Of a stretch of 22,371 bases of DNA, positions 7,575 to 15,486 are shown one piece after another. The stretch comes from an uncultured Flavobacteriaceae bacterium. Its GTDB lineage: Bacteria > Bacteroidota > Bacteroidia > Flavobacteriales > Flavobacteriaceae. Position 1 is the stretch's first letter. Every line of letters begins with the position of its first letter. Position numbers and translations under genes: made by a program. The stretch is from NCBI GenBank assembly GCA_913052425.1, contig CAJXEG010000005.1:1-22371 (forward strand), read 5' to 3'. The notes below the pieces were generated by a model. The model saw only the letters and a list, made by a program, of their open reading frames with translations, had not been told where the DNA came from and searched no databases.

Positions 7575-8957
7575 ATGACTTTAATCAAATCCATTTCCGG
7601 GATCCGAGGTACCATTGGAGGAAAAACTTCTGACAACCTCACTCCACTTGATGCTGTTTTATTTACTTCAGCTTATGCCTGCTGGTTAAAGAAAAATTCA
7701 AAGGCAAAAGAATACAAAGTAGTGGTAGGTAGAGATGCCAGAATTTCAGGCAGTATGGTACAAGGTTTGGTCAATCAAACTTTGGTAGGCTATGGGATAG
7801 AAGTGTTGGATTTGGGGCTGTCAACCACACCCACAGTTGAGGTAGCAGTGACACAACATCAAGCTCATGGCGGTATCATCATCACCGCCAGCCACAATCC
7901 CAAGCAATGGAATGCACTAAAACTACTCAATCAAAGGGGTGAGTTTCTGAATGCTGCCTCGGGAAAAGCCATACTAGAAATTGCCGAAAAACAAGATTTC
8001 GAATTTGCAGCAGTCGATCATTTGGGTAAAGTAACCCCAGTTAAAGGAGCAATAGAAGATCACGTTCAAAAAGTTTTAGAGTTGCCCTTGGTCAATTCAA
8101 AGGATATTCGCCAAAAGAAATTTAAGGTGGTGGTAGATGCCGTAAATTCTACCGGAGGAATCGCCATCCCTCTTCTTTTGGAAGCACTTGGTGTGACTAC
8201 CGTTCCCATTTATTGTGATCCTACAGGACATTTTCCTCACAATCCCGAACCTTTAAAGGAACATTTAACAGTGCTTTCTGAGAAAGTAGTAGAAGAAAAA
8301 GCAGATTTTGGAATTGTTGTGGACCCTGATGTTGACCGACTGGCTTTTGTCGATGAAAACGGTGTGGTTTTCGGAGAAGAATACACACTGGTTGCTTGTT
8401 CTGACTATGTTTTGTCAAAAACACCGGGAAATACCGTTTCTAACCTTTCCTCAACCCGGGCCCTGTCTGACATAACAATTCAAAGAGGCGGCACCTACCA
8501 TTGCAGTGCTGTGGGTGAAGTGAATGTGGTTGAAAAAATGAAGAAAGTCGAGGCAGTAATAGGTGGTGAGGGCAATGGAGGTATCATTTATCCCGAATTG
8601 CATTACGGTCGAGATGCGCTGGTGGGCGTTGCATTATTTTTAAGCCTTCTGACAGAGAAAAACCAAAAAGTATCTGTAATAAGGGCTTCCTATCCGGACT
8701 ACGCCATGAGTAAAGCAAAAGTTTCCTTGTCAAAAGGAATGGATGTTGATGGAATTCTCAAAAAAGTTGAAAAAAAATATTCCGAAAAAAATCCCACCAT
8801 CATAGATGGGGTTAAAATAGCATTTGAATCCTCTTGGGTACACCTTAGAAAATCCAATACCGAACCCATCATTAGGGTTTACACAGAAGCAAAAAGTGAA
8901 GTAGAGGCGAGTGAATTGGCACAACGCTTTCTGAAAGAGATTGAAGAAATGATTTAA
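7575..8957 (+). CDS. glmM: Phosphoglucosamine mutase (alpha-D-phosphohexomutase family)
   Basis: 460 aa. GlmM converts glucosamine-6-phosphate to glucosamine-1-phosphate on the route to UDP-GlcNAc, the precursor of peptidoglycan and lipid A. The phosphoserine loop is TASHNP with Ser106. The metal loop is DPDVDR (Asp250, 252, 254). The sugar-specificity loop is GEGNGG at 331-336, and the phosphate-binding loop is RKSNTEPIIRV at 425-435. GEGNGG is the form seen in archaeal and Bacteroidota enzymes rather than the E. coli form, so a phosphomannomutase or phosphoglucomutase side activity cannot be excluded. The ATG at 7575 was chosen because MTLIKSISGIRGT is the family's N-terminus; earlier ATG (7536) and GTG (7500) codons would add atypical tails. 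Its stop codon overlaps that of the convergent acyltransferase gene. Confidence 0.9.
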   Translation: MTLIKSISGIRGTIGGKTSDNLTPLDAVLFTSAYACWLKKNSKAKEYKVVVGRDARISGSMVQGLVNQTLVGYGIEVLDLGLSTTPTVEVAVTQHQAHGGIIITASHNPKQWNALKLLNQRGEFLNAASGKAILEIAEKQDFEFAAVDHLGKVTPVKGAIEDHVQKVLELPLVNSKDIRQKKFKVVVDAVNSTGGIAIPLLLEALGVTTVPIYCDPTGHFPHNPEPLKEHLTVLSEKVVEEKADFGIVVDPDVDRLAFVDENGVVFGEEYTLVACSDYVLSKTPGNTVSNLSSTRALSDITIQRGGTYHCSAVGEVNVVEKMKKVEAVIGGEGNGGIIYPELHYGRDALVGVALFLSLLTEKNQKVSVIRASYPDYAMSKAKVSLSKGMDVDGILKKVEKKYSEKNPTIIDGVKIAFESSWVHLRKSNTEPIIRVYTEAKSEVEASELAQRFLKEIEEMI

Positions 8958-9856
8958 TCCTTTGGGGCTTTGTCCATATGTTTAAAACGCTTATGGGTCC
9001 ACAAATACTGAGTAGGATTACAGTATATGTCCTGCTCTAACCATTCGGTAAAGGTATCTGTAATTCTATTTTTTTTAGTTTTTTTTGGCTGATCACTTAT
9101 CAACTCAAAACTGGCCTCATAATACCCCCTTTTAACACGATTAATTTTGGCGTATACCACTCCAAAATCAAATTCTCGGGCGATCATTTCAGCCCCCAGA
9201 AAAACAGGAACCTTGACTCCCAAAAAAGGCCTCCAATAAGATTTAGGTTTGGGGCGTGGAGATTGATCACTGACAAAACCATAGACTCCTACAATCCCGC
9301 CCTCGTGTAGATTTTTAATTTTTTGAATCGCACCATAACGGGAAAGTAATTTCCCTCGGTGCTTTTTCCTGATTTCAATGATCAGTTCATTGAGGTATTT
9401 GTTCATGATGGGAGTGTAAATACCATATCCCTGAGAGACTGTGTGATATCCTATGGACAACATCCATTCCCAACTTGCATAATGCCCACACATGATGATG
9501 ACACTTCTGTTTTCTTTCTCAAATTGCGTCAAAACATCTAGGTTTTTAAAAACCATTCGCTTTTGCATTTCCTCTGAACTCATTTTAAAGGACTTAAACG
9601 CTTCTAGTGTAATGTCACAAAAGTGTTTGTAAAATCTTTTCTCGATCCATATAAGCTCCTCGTTACTTTTGTAGGGAAAGGCCTTCTTAAGGTTTGATCG
9701 AACTATTTTTTTTCGATAGCCCAGCAGATTGTAGATCACCAATCGTAAAAAATCGGATAAAACATACAAAACATTAAAAGGGATGGAGGCAATAATATAG
9801 ATAAAAGGGTAGGCGAAAAGGTAAACGGCTCTTTGCAAGTCTGTTTTTTTTTTCAA
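8954..9856 (-). CDS. LpxL/HtrB-like lysophospholipid (Kdo-lipid A) acyltransferase
   Basis: About 300 aa. A hydrophobic N-terminal segment (about 10-45) anchors the protein to the inner membrane. The catalytic HxxxxE motif is in CGHYASWEW with His125 and Glu130. The segment SDQSPRPK and the following proline- and tryptophan-containing region match the LpxL/LpxM family, which adds a secondary acyl chain to lipid A. In Bacteroidota such genes act in lipid A or aminolipid assembly; the exact acceptor is unknown. The start is uncertain: TTG at 9856 gives MKKKTDLQ, but a -7 promoter box covers that codon, so TTG at 9838 (MQRAVYLF) is an alternative. The 3' end overlaps glmM by 4 nt, sharing TTAA as both stops. 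Confidence 0.87.
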   Translation of the reverse strand: MKKKTDLQRAVYLFAYPFIYIIASIPFNVLYVLSDFLRLVIYNLLGYRKKIVRSNLKKAFPYKSNEELIWIEKRFYKHFCDITLEAFKSFKMSSEEMQKRMVFKNLDVLTQFEKENRSVIIMCGHYASWEWMLSIGYHTVSQGYGIYTPIMNKYLNELIIEIRKKHRGKLLSRYGAIQKIKNLHEGGIVGVYGFVSDQSPRPKPKSYWRPFLGVKVPVFLGAEMIAREFDFGVVYAKINRVKRGYYEASFELISDQPKKTKKNRITDTFTEWLEQDIYCNPTQYLWTHKRFKHMDKAPKD

Positions 9857-9870
9857 AGATAGTATATTTG
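9854..9870. promoter_or_regulatory. Putative bidirectional promoter between the acyltransferase and rhomboid genes
   Basis: CAAAGATA-g-TATATTTG places two TAnnTTTG -7 boxes back to back with one base between them: TATCTTTG on the minus strand (9861-9854) and TATATTTG on the plus strand (9863-9870). The plus box ends 19 nt before the rhomboid ATG. Neither strand shows a good -33 TTG at the usual spacing. Confidence 0.45.
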
Positions 9871-9889
9871 TTACTAAAAAAACCTCTCC

Positions 9890-10537
9890 ATGTCTACGCT
9901 TCCCTCGGTTGTAACAGCCATCATAGTTTCAAATGTTTTGCTCTCTTTTATAGGGTTTAAAAATCAAAATTTCTTTAATAAGTATCAATTTCAAATGTCA
10001 AAAATTAAGGCGGGAGAACAAATTCGCATGTGGAGTTCCGGCTTTCTTCATGTAGACTTCAACCACTTGTTTATCAATATGTTGTCCTTGTATTTCTTTG
10101 CCGGATATGTGGTCTACAGCTTGGGAGAAATGAAGTTTTTGGCCTTGTACCTGAGCAGTCTATATTTGGGAAATTACCTTTCGTTTCGTTATCACAATAA
10201 GCAGGATAACTATACAGCTGTAGGAGCCAGTGGAGCTGTTTCCGGAGTCGTATACAGTGCAGTCCTATTGTACCCGGACATGAAAATATTATTGCTGTTT
10301 TTTCCAATTCCAATGCCGGGTTATGTAATGGCTGCACTCTATTTGATTTATACAATTTATGGGATGAGAAAACAGAAGGACAACATCGGTCATACCGCTC
10401 ATTTTGGCGGAGCCATCTCTGGATTACTGGCCACAATTGCCTTTGTACCCAGTGTAATGGTTGATTCCGGGCTGACACTGGCCATATTGGCAGTTACCCT
10501 AATAATTGCCGCTTTTTTATTTAAGCGTAAGAATTAA
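9890..10537 (+). CDS. Rhomboid-family intramembrane serine protease
   Basis: 215 aa, ATG start. About six hydrophobic segments span the inner membrane. Rhomboids cut transmembrane helices with a Ser-His dyad. The motifs are visible: HLFIN (His59, Asn63) in the second helix, GASG with the nucleophile Ser114, and AHFGG with His171 as the base in the last core helix. The length is that of a minimal six-helix bacterial rhomboid with no extra domains. It diverges from the acyltransferase gene through a shared promoter region. It converges on the TlpA-like gene with only 7 nt between stops. The substrate is unknown. Confidence 0.93.
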   Translation: MSTLPSVVTAIIVSNVLLSFIGFKNQNFFNKYQFQMSKIKAGEQIRMWSSGFLHVDFNHLFINMLSLYFFAGYVVYSLGEMKFLALYLSSLYLGNYLSFRYHNKQDNYTAVGASGAVSGVVYSAVLLYPDMKILLLFFPIPMPGYVMAALYLIYTIYGMRKQKDNIGHTAHFGGAISGLLATIAFVPSVMVDSGLTLAILAVTLIIAAFLFKRKN

Positions 10538-10544
10538 TAAAGAA

Positions 10545-11654
10545 TTAGTTGTTGAGTAACTCTTCAACTTTTTGTTCAAGGGCAGCTCCCCTTAGATTTT
10601 TAGCCAAGATCTTACCATTTTGATCCAAAATAAAAGTAGCCGGTATCGATCTTACCTCATAGGCTTTGGCAATGGGCTCATTCCAATATTGAAGATGAGA
10701 CACATGAGACCACTGTAGACCATCGTCCTCAATGGCCTTGATCCAATTATCTTTGCTTTTGTCGAGCGATACGCCTACTACATTGAGCCCTTTGGCCTTG
10801 AGTTTATTGTAAGTCCTTACCAAGTTGGGGTTTTCAACACGACAAGGCCGGCACCAAGAAGCCCAAAAGTCTACTATCGTTATCTTCCCCAAGTTTTCTT
10901 GCAGTTTTACCAATTGGCCTGTTGGGCCTGGACCCTCAAAATCAGGGGCAATTTGTCCCACCTCGGCAGGGGGTTGAGGGGCATTGATGACTTTATCTAA
11001 TTTTTCCCCTATTTTACTTTTTTTGATTCTGGAGGTAAAGTTATCAAACATAGGTTTGGCCTCTTCATTTGTCATTTGTTTGGTCATCACAAAACGCTCG
11101 AGGATTAAAGCAGACACATAAGAATCAAGATTGTCTTTAATAAAGCGAATCTCATAATCTTTAATTTGATCTTGAACGTCTTTGTATTGATCTTGAAGAT
11201 CAGCTGCCAAAAGACTGTCTCTGGAAATATTTGCCTGTTGTAATTCCCTTCCAATGCCATTCATTGAATTCACAAAAACCTTGGTTTCGGATTTGTATTT
11301 CATGAAAGCATCGTTGGACACTGTTCCCAATGCCTTAGAACTCATCAAACTATCTTTGTATAAAGAAATACTGATGTCACCGGATTCCAGAACGAAAGGA
11401 AAGTTACCACGGATGTTTTGAACAGAGAAAAAGTTAATATCGGGCGACTCAACCATACCACTCATTTCAAATACACCACCTTCCACAGCAATGGAATCAA
11501 TTATTAAAGGTTGTTGATTGGCATCGGCAACAATGCGGTAAACCATATTGCCGTCTTTTAAATCGACAGAAGCTTTAATGGTAAACTCCTTATTGTTGCT
11601 GGAACAAGCCAGAAAAATTAAAGCAGAAACTAAGAAAAATATTTTTTTTATCAT
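10545..11654 (-). CDS. TlpA-like thiol-disulfide oxidoreductase lipoprotein with N-terminal DUF4369-like domain
   Basis: 369 aa, ATG start. The N-terminus MIKKIFFLVS...FLAC is a lipoprotein signal with Cys17 as the lipidated residue, so the protein is membrane-anchored on the periplasmic side. Residues about 20-115 look like the beta-rich DUF4369 domain common in Bacteroidota. Residues 120-225 are helical and charged. Residues 233-369 are a thioredoxin fold of the TlpA/ResA type with WASWCRPC (Cys268, Cys271) and the cis-proline in SIPAT (Pro338). Such proteins reduce or exchange disulfides in exported proteins, for example during cytochrome c maturation. The partner is not visible here. The gene diverges from the FAD/Fe-S dehydrogenase across a 106-nt gap with an inverted repeat. 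Confidence 0.92.
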   Translation of the reverse strand: MIKKIFFLVSALIFLACSSNNKEFTIKASVDLKDGNMVYRIVADANQQPLIIDSIAVEGGVFEMSGMVESPDINFFSVQNIRGNFPFVLESGDISISLYKDSLMSSKALGTVSNDAFMKYKSETKVFVNSMNGIGRELQQANISRDSLLAADLQDQYKDVQDQIKDYEIRFIKDNLDSYVSALILERFVMTKQMTNEEAKPMFDNFTSRIKKSKIGEKLDKVINAPQPPAEVGQIAPDFEGPGPTGQLVKLQENLGKITIVDFWASWCRPCRVENPNLVRTYNKLKAKGLNVVGVSLDKSKDNWIKAIEDDGLQWSHVSHLQYWNEPIAKAYEVRSIPATFILDQNGKILAKNLRGAALEQKVEELLNN

Positions 11655-11712
11655 GAAGCTAAATTATGAATTTTAAAGCTTTTATCTTCTAAATAAGCTT
11701 TCATATATTAAC

Positions 11713-11753
11713 AACTCAAATGTAAATAATAAATTATCTTTACTTGTTGAGTT
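11713..11753. promoter_or_regulatory. Interrupted inverted repeat between divergent genes (possible operator)
   Basis: AACTCAA-at-GTAAA is followed by a 12-nt AT-rich spacer and then TTTAC-ttg-TTGAGTT, so the arms are mirror images around position 11733. The left arm overlaps a minus-strand TACATTTG box (11717-11724) facing the TlpA-like gene. The right arm overlaps TATCTTTA (11735-11742), one mismatch from TAnnTTTG, facing the dehydrogenase. This could be a dimeric regulator site or just paired promoter elements. Confidence 0.4.
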
Positions 11754-11760
11754 TTTATTA

Positions 11761-14649
11761 ATGTCAAAATACAATTTTAATACCCTCAAACGTATCCAGG
11801 TTAAAAACGATGTCCTCCATCGTCAATTGTACGCTACAGATGCTTCGGTGTATAAGATTTACCCTGAAGGTGTTTGTTTTCCAGAGAACAAAGAGGACAT
11901 CATTGAATTGATCCATTTTGCACGTGAGAATAAAGTCCCCTTGATTCCCAGGGCAGGAGGTACCTCATTGGCAGGTCAGGTAGTGGGAGAGGGTTTGGTT
12001 GTAGATGTTTCAAAACATTTCAATCAAATCATAGATTTTGATCCCAAAGCCAAAACAATCACTGTTGAACCAGGAATAGTTCGGGATGACCTCAATGATT
12101 TTTTAGCCCCTCATCAATTGTTCTTTGGCCCCAATACCTCAACCTCCAACCGATGTACTATTGGGGGGATGACCGGAAACAACTCTTCCGGAACCACCTC
12201 CATCAAATACGGGGTTACGCGAGATAAAGTAATTGCTTTGGAATGTGTTTTATATGATGGTAGTGTAGTAACCTTTAAAGATTTAAATGAAGAACAGTAT
12301 CGCAAAAAAGAAAAACAACAGGATTTAGAAGGTGCTATTTATAAGTTTTTTACGGAAAAACTCTCCGAACCTTCGCATCAAGAAAACATCCGCAATGAAT
12401 ATCCCTTGGCATCTGTTCACCGTCGCAATTCAGGTTACGCTTTGGATACACTCCTCAATGACTTTATCGACCCCGCTTTCTCTGTCCTGAACCTTTCTAA
12501 GTTGTTGACTGGAAGTGAAGGTTCACTGGCATTTGTTACCTCCATCACACTCTCACTGGACTCAATTCCTCCTAAGGAGGCAGTAATGGTTGCAGCTCAC
12601 TACGACAGCATCGAAAAGTGCTTGCAATCTGTAGCCCCTCTGATGAAACATCCGCTTTACACCTGTGAGATGATGGATAAAACCATTTTGGATTGTACCA
12701 AAAACAATCTTTCTCAGACCAAAAACAGATTTTTCCTTAAAGGGGATCCCAAAGGCATACTGATGCTTGAACTGAGGGCCGCCAATGAAAATCAACTTCA
12801 GAAGGAATTAGAATCTTTAATGAATACCCTTGAAAAAATTAATCTCTCCTTCGATTTCTCCGTACTTAAGGGAGGGGAAATACAGTCTGCTTTAAATCTC
12901 AGAAGTGCCGGTTTAGGTCTTTTGGGAAATATTGTTGGCGATAAAAAAGCAGTTGCTTGTATTGAGGACACTGCTGTACCCGTGGATCAATTGGCAGACT
13001 ACATCGCAGCGTTTACCAATTTGATGAAAAAATACGATCAAAACCCGGTTTACTATGCCCATGCAGGGGCAGGGGAGTTACATTTGAGACCCATTTTGAA
13101 TTTGAAAAAGAAAGAGGATGTGGATCAATTCAAAGCGATTACCACTGATGTGGCCAATCTGGTCAAAAAATATAAGGGATCGATGAGTGGAGAACATGGC
13201 GATGGTATTGTCCGTTCAGAATTCATTCCGCTTATGTTGGGGGAAAGCAACTATGAGTTAATCAAAGCAGTAAAGCATATTTTTGATCCCCATGCCATTT
13301 TTAATCCGGGTAAGATCATTGATTCCCTGCCCATGGATCAAAATCTGCGTTATCAACCCGACCGAAAAGAACCTGAAATCGATACCTATATGGATTTCAG
13401 CGCCGATCAGGGCATACTGAGGGCTGTCGAAAAATGTAATGGTTCGGGTGATTGCCGCAAAACCACTACAGATGCGACCATTTGTCCCAGCTATCGCGCT
13501 ACCAAAGATGAAAAAGACAGTACCCGAGGGAGGGCCAATGTGCTTCGAGAAGCGTTGACCAATACCGACTCCAATAACCCCTTCGACAACCCCCAGATCA
13601 AGGAGGTAATGGGTTTGTGCATCAGTTGTAAAGCCTGTGCATCCGAATGCCCCAGCAGTGTCGATATGGCAGCTTATAAAGCAGAGTTCCTCTTTCAATA
13701 TCAAAAAGACCATCGTCCCCGTTTAAGGGATCGGATTTTTGCATATAATGGAAAAATGAGTAAAATGCTCAATCCCATCAGAGGGTTGCAAAATACGGCT
13801 TTTCAAATGCCTCTTTTAGGAAGCCTTATCAAAAAAACCTTGTGCATTGCCTCCGCTCGTTCCCTCCCCAAACTTTTTGCACCCCTAGACAGGCAATTGT
13901 TCAAAAAACAACAACAAAAATCAAAACGTCAAGTTTACCTATACCTCGATGAGTTTACCAACTATTTGGACGTTAAGGCCGGAAGTGATGCATTTCAAAT
14001 TCTAACGCGTTTGGGGTATTATGTCCATGTCCTTCCTTCGACGGAAAGCGGACGTGCCTACATTTCAAAAGGGTTTTTGGAACAAGCCAAAGTCTGTGCC
14101 AATCGCAATGTGGACTTGTATAAAGACCACATCAATACTGAAACCCCCTTATTAGGGATAGAACCTTCGGCACTTTATACCTTTAAAGATGAATATCTAA
14201 AACTGGCTACAGACCAAAGCGCTGCCAAAAAATTGTCTGAAAATTGTTTTTTAATCGAAGAGTTTTTAGCCAAAGAGATAGATAAAGGTCAGATATCCAG
14301 CGACGTTTTCACCGATCAAACCAAAAGCCTGAAAATACACGCCCATTGTTATCAAAAATCCTTGGGTAATCCGGCCGATACCTTTAAAATACTCAATCTG
14401 CCAAAAAACTACAAAGTCACCCTTTTGGCAACCGGCTGTTGTGGTATGGCCGGTTCTTTTGGATATGAGGCAGAACATTTTGAAATCAGCCAAAAAATAG
14501 GAGAGGAGCGCCTTTTTCCCGCCATCAGAAAAATGGATTCAGATACACTATTGGCTGCCAATGGAACCAGTTGCAGGCATCAAATATCTGACGGAACAGG
14601 CAGAGTGGCACTGCATCCCATTTCAATCTTAAACGAAGCATTGCGTTGA
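11761..14649 (+). CDS. FAD-linked D-2-hydroxyacid dehydrogenase with Fe-S and CCG domains (YdiJ-like)
   Basis: 962 aa, ATG start. Three parts are visible. (1) An FAD-binding PCMH-type domain at about 20-290 with PRAGGTSLAGQ at 63-73, the pyrophosphate loop GPNTSTSN and GGMTGNNSSG (123-144), and LTGSEGS near 250; the FAD-oxidase C-domain follows to about 530 with GEHGDG. (2) A ferredoxin-like part with Cys559 and Cys565 in CNGSGDC, and CISCKACASECP at 620-631 for a 4Fe-4S cluster. (3) A cysteine-rich domain with HAHC (860-863) and GCCG (Cys893, Cys894). This order matches the family of E. coli YdiJ, which oxidises D-2-hydroxyacids such as D-lactate or D-2-hydroxyglutarate and passes electrons to the respiratory chain. 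The substrate cannot be read from the sequence. The dioxygenase gene starts 17 nt downstream. Confidence 0.87.
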   Translation: MSKYNFNTLKRIQVKNDVLHRQLYATDASVYKIYPEGVCFPENKEDIIELIHFARENKVPLIPRAGGTSLAGQVVGEGLVVDVSKHFNQIIDFDPKAKTITVEPGIVRDDLNDFLAPHQLFFGPNTSTSNRCTIGGMTGNNSSGTTSIKYGVTRDKVIALECVLYDGSVVTFKDLNEEQYRKKEKQQDLEGAIYKFFTEKLSEPSHQENIRNEYPLASVHRRNSGYALDTLLNDFIDPAFSVLNLSKLLTGSEGSLAFVTSITLSLDSIPPKEAVMVAAHYDSIEKCLQSVAPLMKHPLYTCEMMDKTILDCTKNNLSQTKNRFFLKGDPKGILMLELRAANENQLQKELESLMNTLEKINLSFDFSVLKGGEIQSALNLRSAGLGLLGNIVGDKKAVACIEDTAVPVDQLADYIAAFTNLMKKYDQNPVYYAHAGAGELHLRPILNLKKKEDVDQFKAITTDVANLVKKYKGSMSGEHGDGIVRSEFIPLMLGESNYELIKAVKHIFDPHAIFNPGKIIDSLPMDQNLRYQPDRKEPEIDTYMDFSADQGILRAVEKCNGSGDCRKTTTDATICPSYRATKDEKDSTRGRANVLREALTNTDSNNPFDNPQIKEVMGLCISCKACASECPSSVDMAAYKAEFLFQYQKDHRPRLRDRIFAYNGKMSKMLNPIRGLQNTAFQMPLLGSLIKKTLCIASARSLPKLFAPLDRQLFKKQQQKSKRQVYLYLDEFTNYLDVKAGSDAFQILTRLGYYVHVLPSTESGRAYISKGFLEQAKVCANRNVDLYKDHINTETPLLGIEPSALYTFKDEYLKLATDQSAAKKLSENCFLIEEFLAKEIDKGQISSDVFTDQTKSLKIHAHCYQKSLGNPADTFKILNLPKNYKVTLLATGCCGMAGSFGYEAEHFEISQKIGEERLFPAIRKMDSDTLLAANGTSCRHQISDGTGRVALHPISILNEALR

Positions 14650-14666
14650 ATCTAAGCAGAAAAAAC

Positions 14667-15485
14667 ATGAGTCATCTTCAATTGTTAGACGAAAATTATG
14701 GATTAAGCCTAGATCAGATCGATTTTTATCGCAACAATGGTTTTATCAAATTGAAAAATATTTTCGATTCAGAAACATTAACGTATTTCGGGAGATTGAT
14801 TGCTGAAAAAGTAGCTGAAAAGATCAAAAATGTAAGTGACCTAGATGATCGAGATACGTATGGTAAGGCCTTTTTGCAAATTTTTAATTTATGGACTGAA
14901 AGCGAGGAAATAAAGAAATTTGTTTTTTCCAAACGATTGGCCAAGATTGCCACCGAATTGATGGAGGTTGATGGGGTGAGGATTTACCACGATCAAGCTC
15001 TATTCAAAGAGGGGCATGGAGGGTTTACCCCTTGGCACGCCGATCAATATTACTGGCCTTTGAGCAGTGATAAAACCGTAACCGCCTGGATACCATTACA
15101 AAAAATAGACGCAGAAATGGGGCCTTTGGAGTTCAGTGCCGGGAGTCAGGCCATCAGTGAAGGAAGATCATTGGCTATTAGTGATGAAAGCGAAGAAAAA
15201 ATCGAAAAAAGGCTCAGAGTTACTGACTTTATAAAGGTTTCCGAACCTTTTGAATTAGGTGAGGTTAGTTTTCATTCGGGTTGGATTTTTCACCGGGCAG
15301 GCCCCAACATCACTAATGAAACCAGAAAAGTAATGACTGTCATTTATATGGATATAGACATGCGGTTGGAATCACCTTCTAACGACGGACAAGTCAATGA
15401 TTGGAATACTTGGTGTCCCGGTGCCAAAATAGGAGCAGTGATCGACACCCACCTGAATCCCATCCTTTATAAAAAAGACGTATAA
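14667..15485 (+). CDS. Phytanoyl-CoA dioxygenase (PhyH) family Fe(II)/2-oxoglutarate oxygenase
   Basis: 272 aa from the ATG at 14667; a TTG at 14646 would add seven residues overlapping the upstream gene and is less likely. It has a double-stranded beta-helix fold. The iron facial triad is HAD (His124, Asp126) in TPWHADQYYWPL and His209 in FHRAGPN. Arg220 in NETRKV is the likely 2-oxoglutarate anchor. Such enzymes hydroxylate an organic substrate while turning 2-oxoglutarate into succinate and CO2. The family covers fatty acyl, amino acid and natural-product substrates, so the substrate is unknown. The next gene, a methyltransferase, starts 1 nt after its stop, which suggests coupled translation and a shared pathway. 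Confidence 0.9.
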   Translation: MSHLQLLDENYGLSLDQIDFYRNNGFIKLKNIFDSETLTYFGRLIAEKVAEKIKNVSDLDDRDTYGKAFLQIFNLWTESEEIKKFVFSKRLAKIATELMEVDGVRIYHDQALFKEGHGGFTPWHADQYYWPLSSDKTVTAWIPLQKIDAEMGPLEFSAGSQAISEGRSLAISDESEEKIEKRLRVTDFIKVSEPFELGEVSFHSGWIFHRAGPNITNETRKVMTVIYMDIDMRLESPSNDGQVNDWNTWCPGAKIGAVIDTHLNPILYKKDV

Positions 15486-15486
15486 A

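Noticed and set aside
13258..13713. 151-aa minus-strand open frame inside the FAD/Fe-S dehydrogenase gene
   Set aside because: It is antisense to the region coding the conserved CISCKACASECP cluster; its peptide matches no known family and it has no start context.
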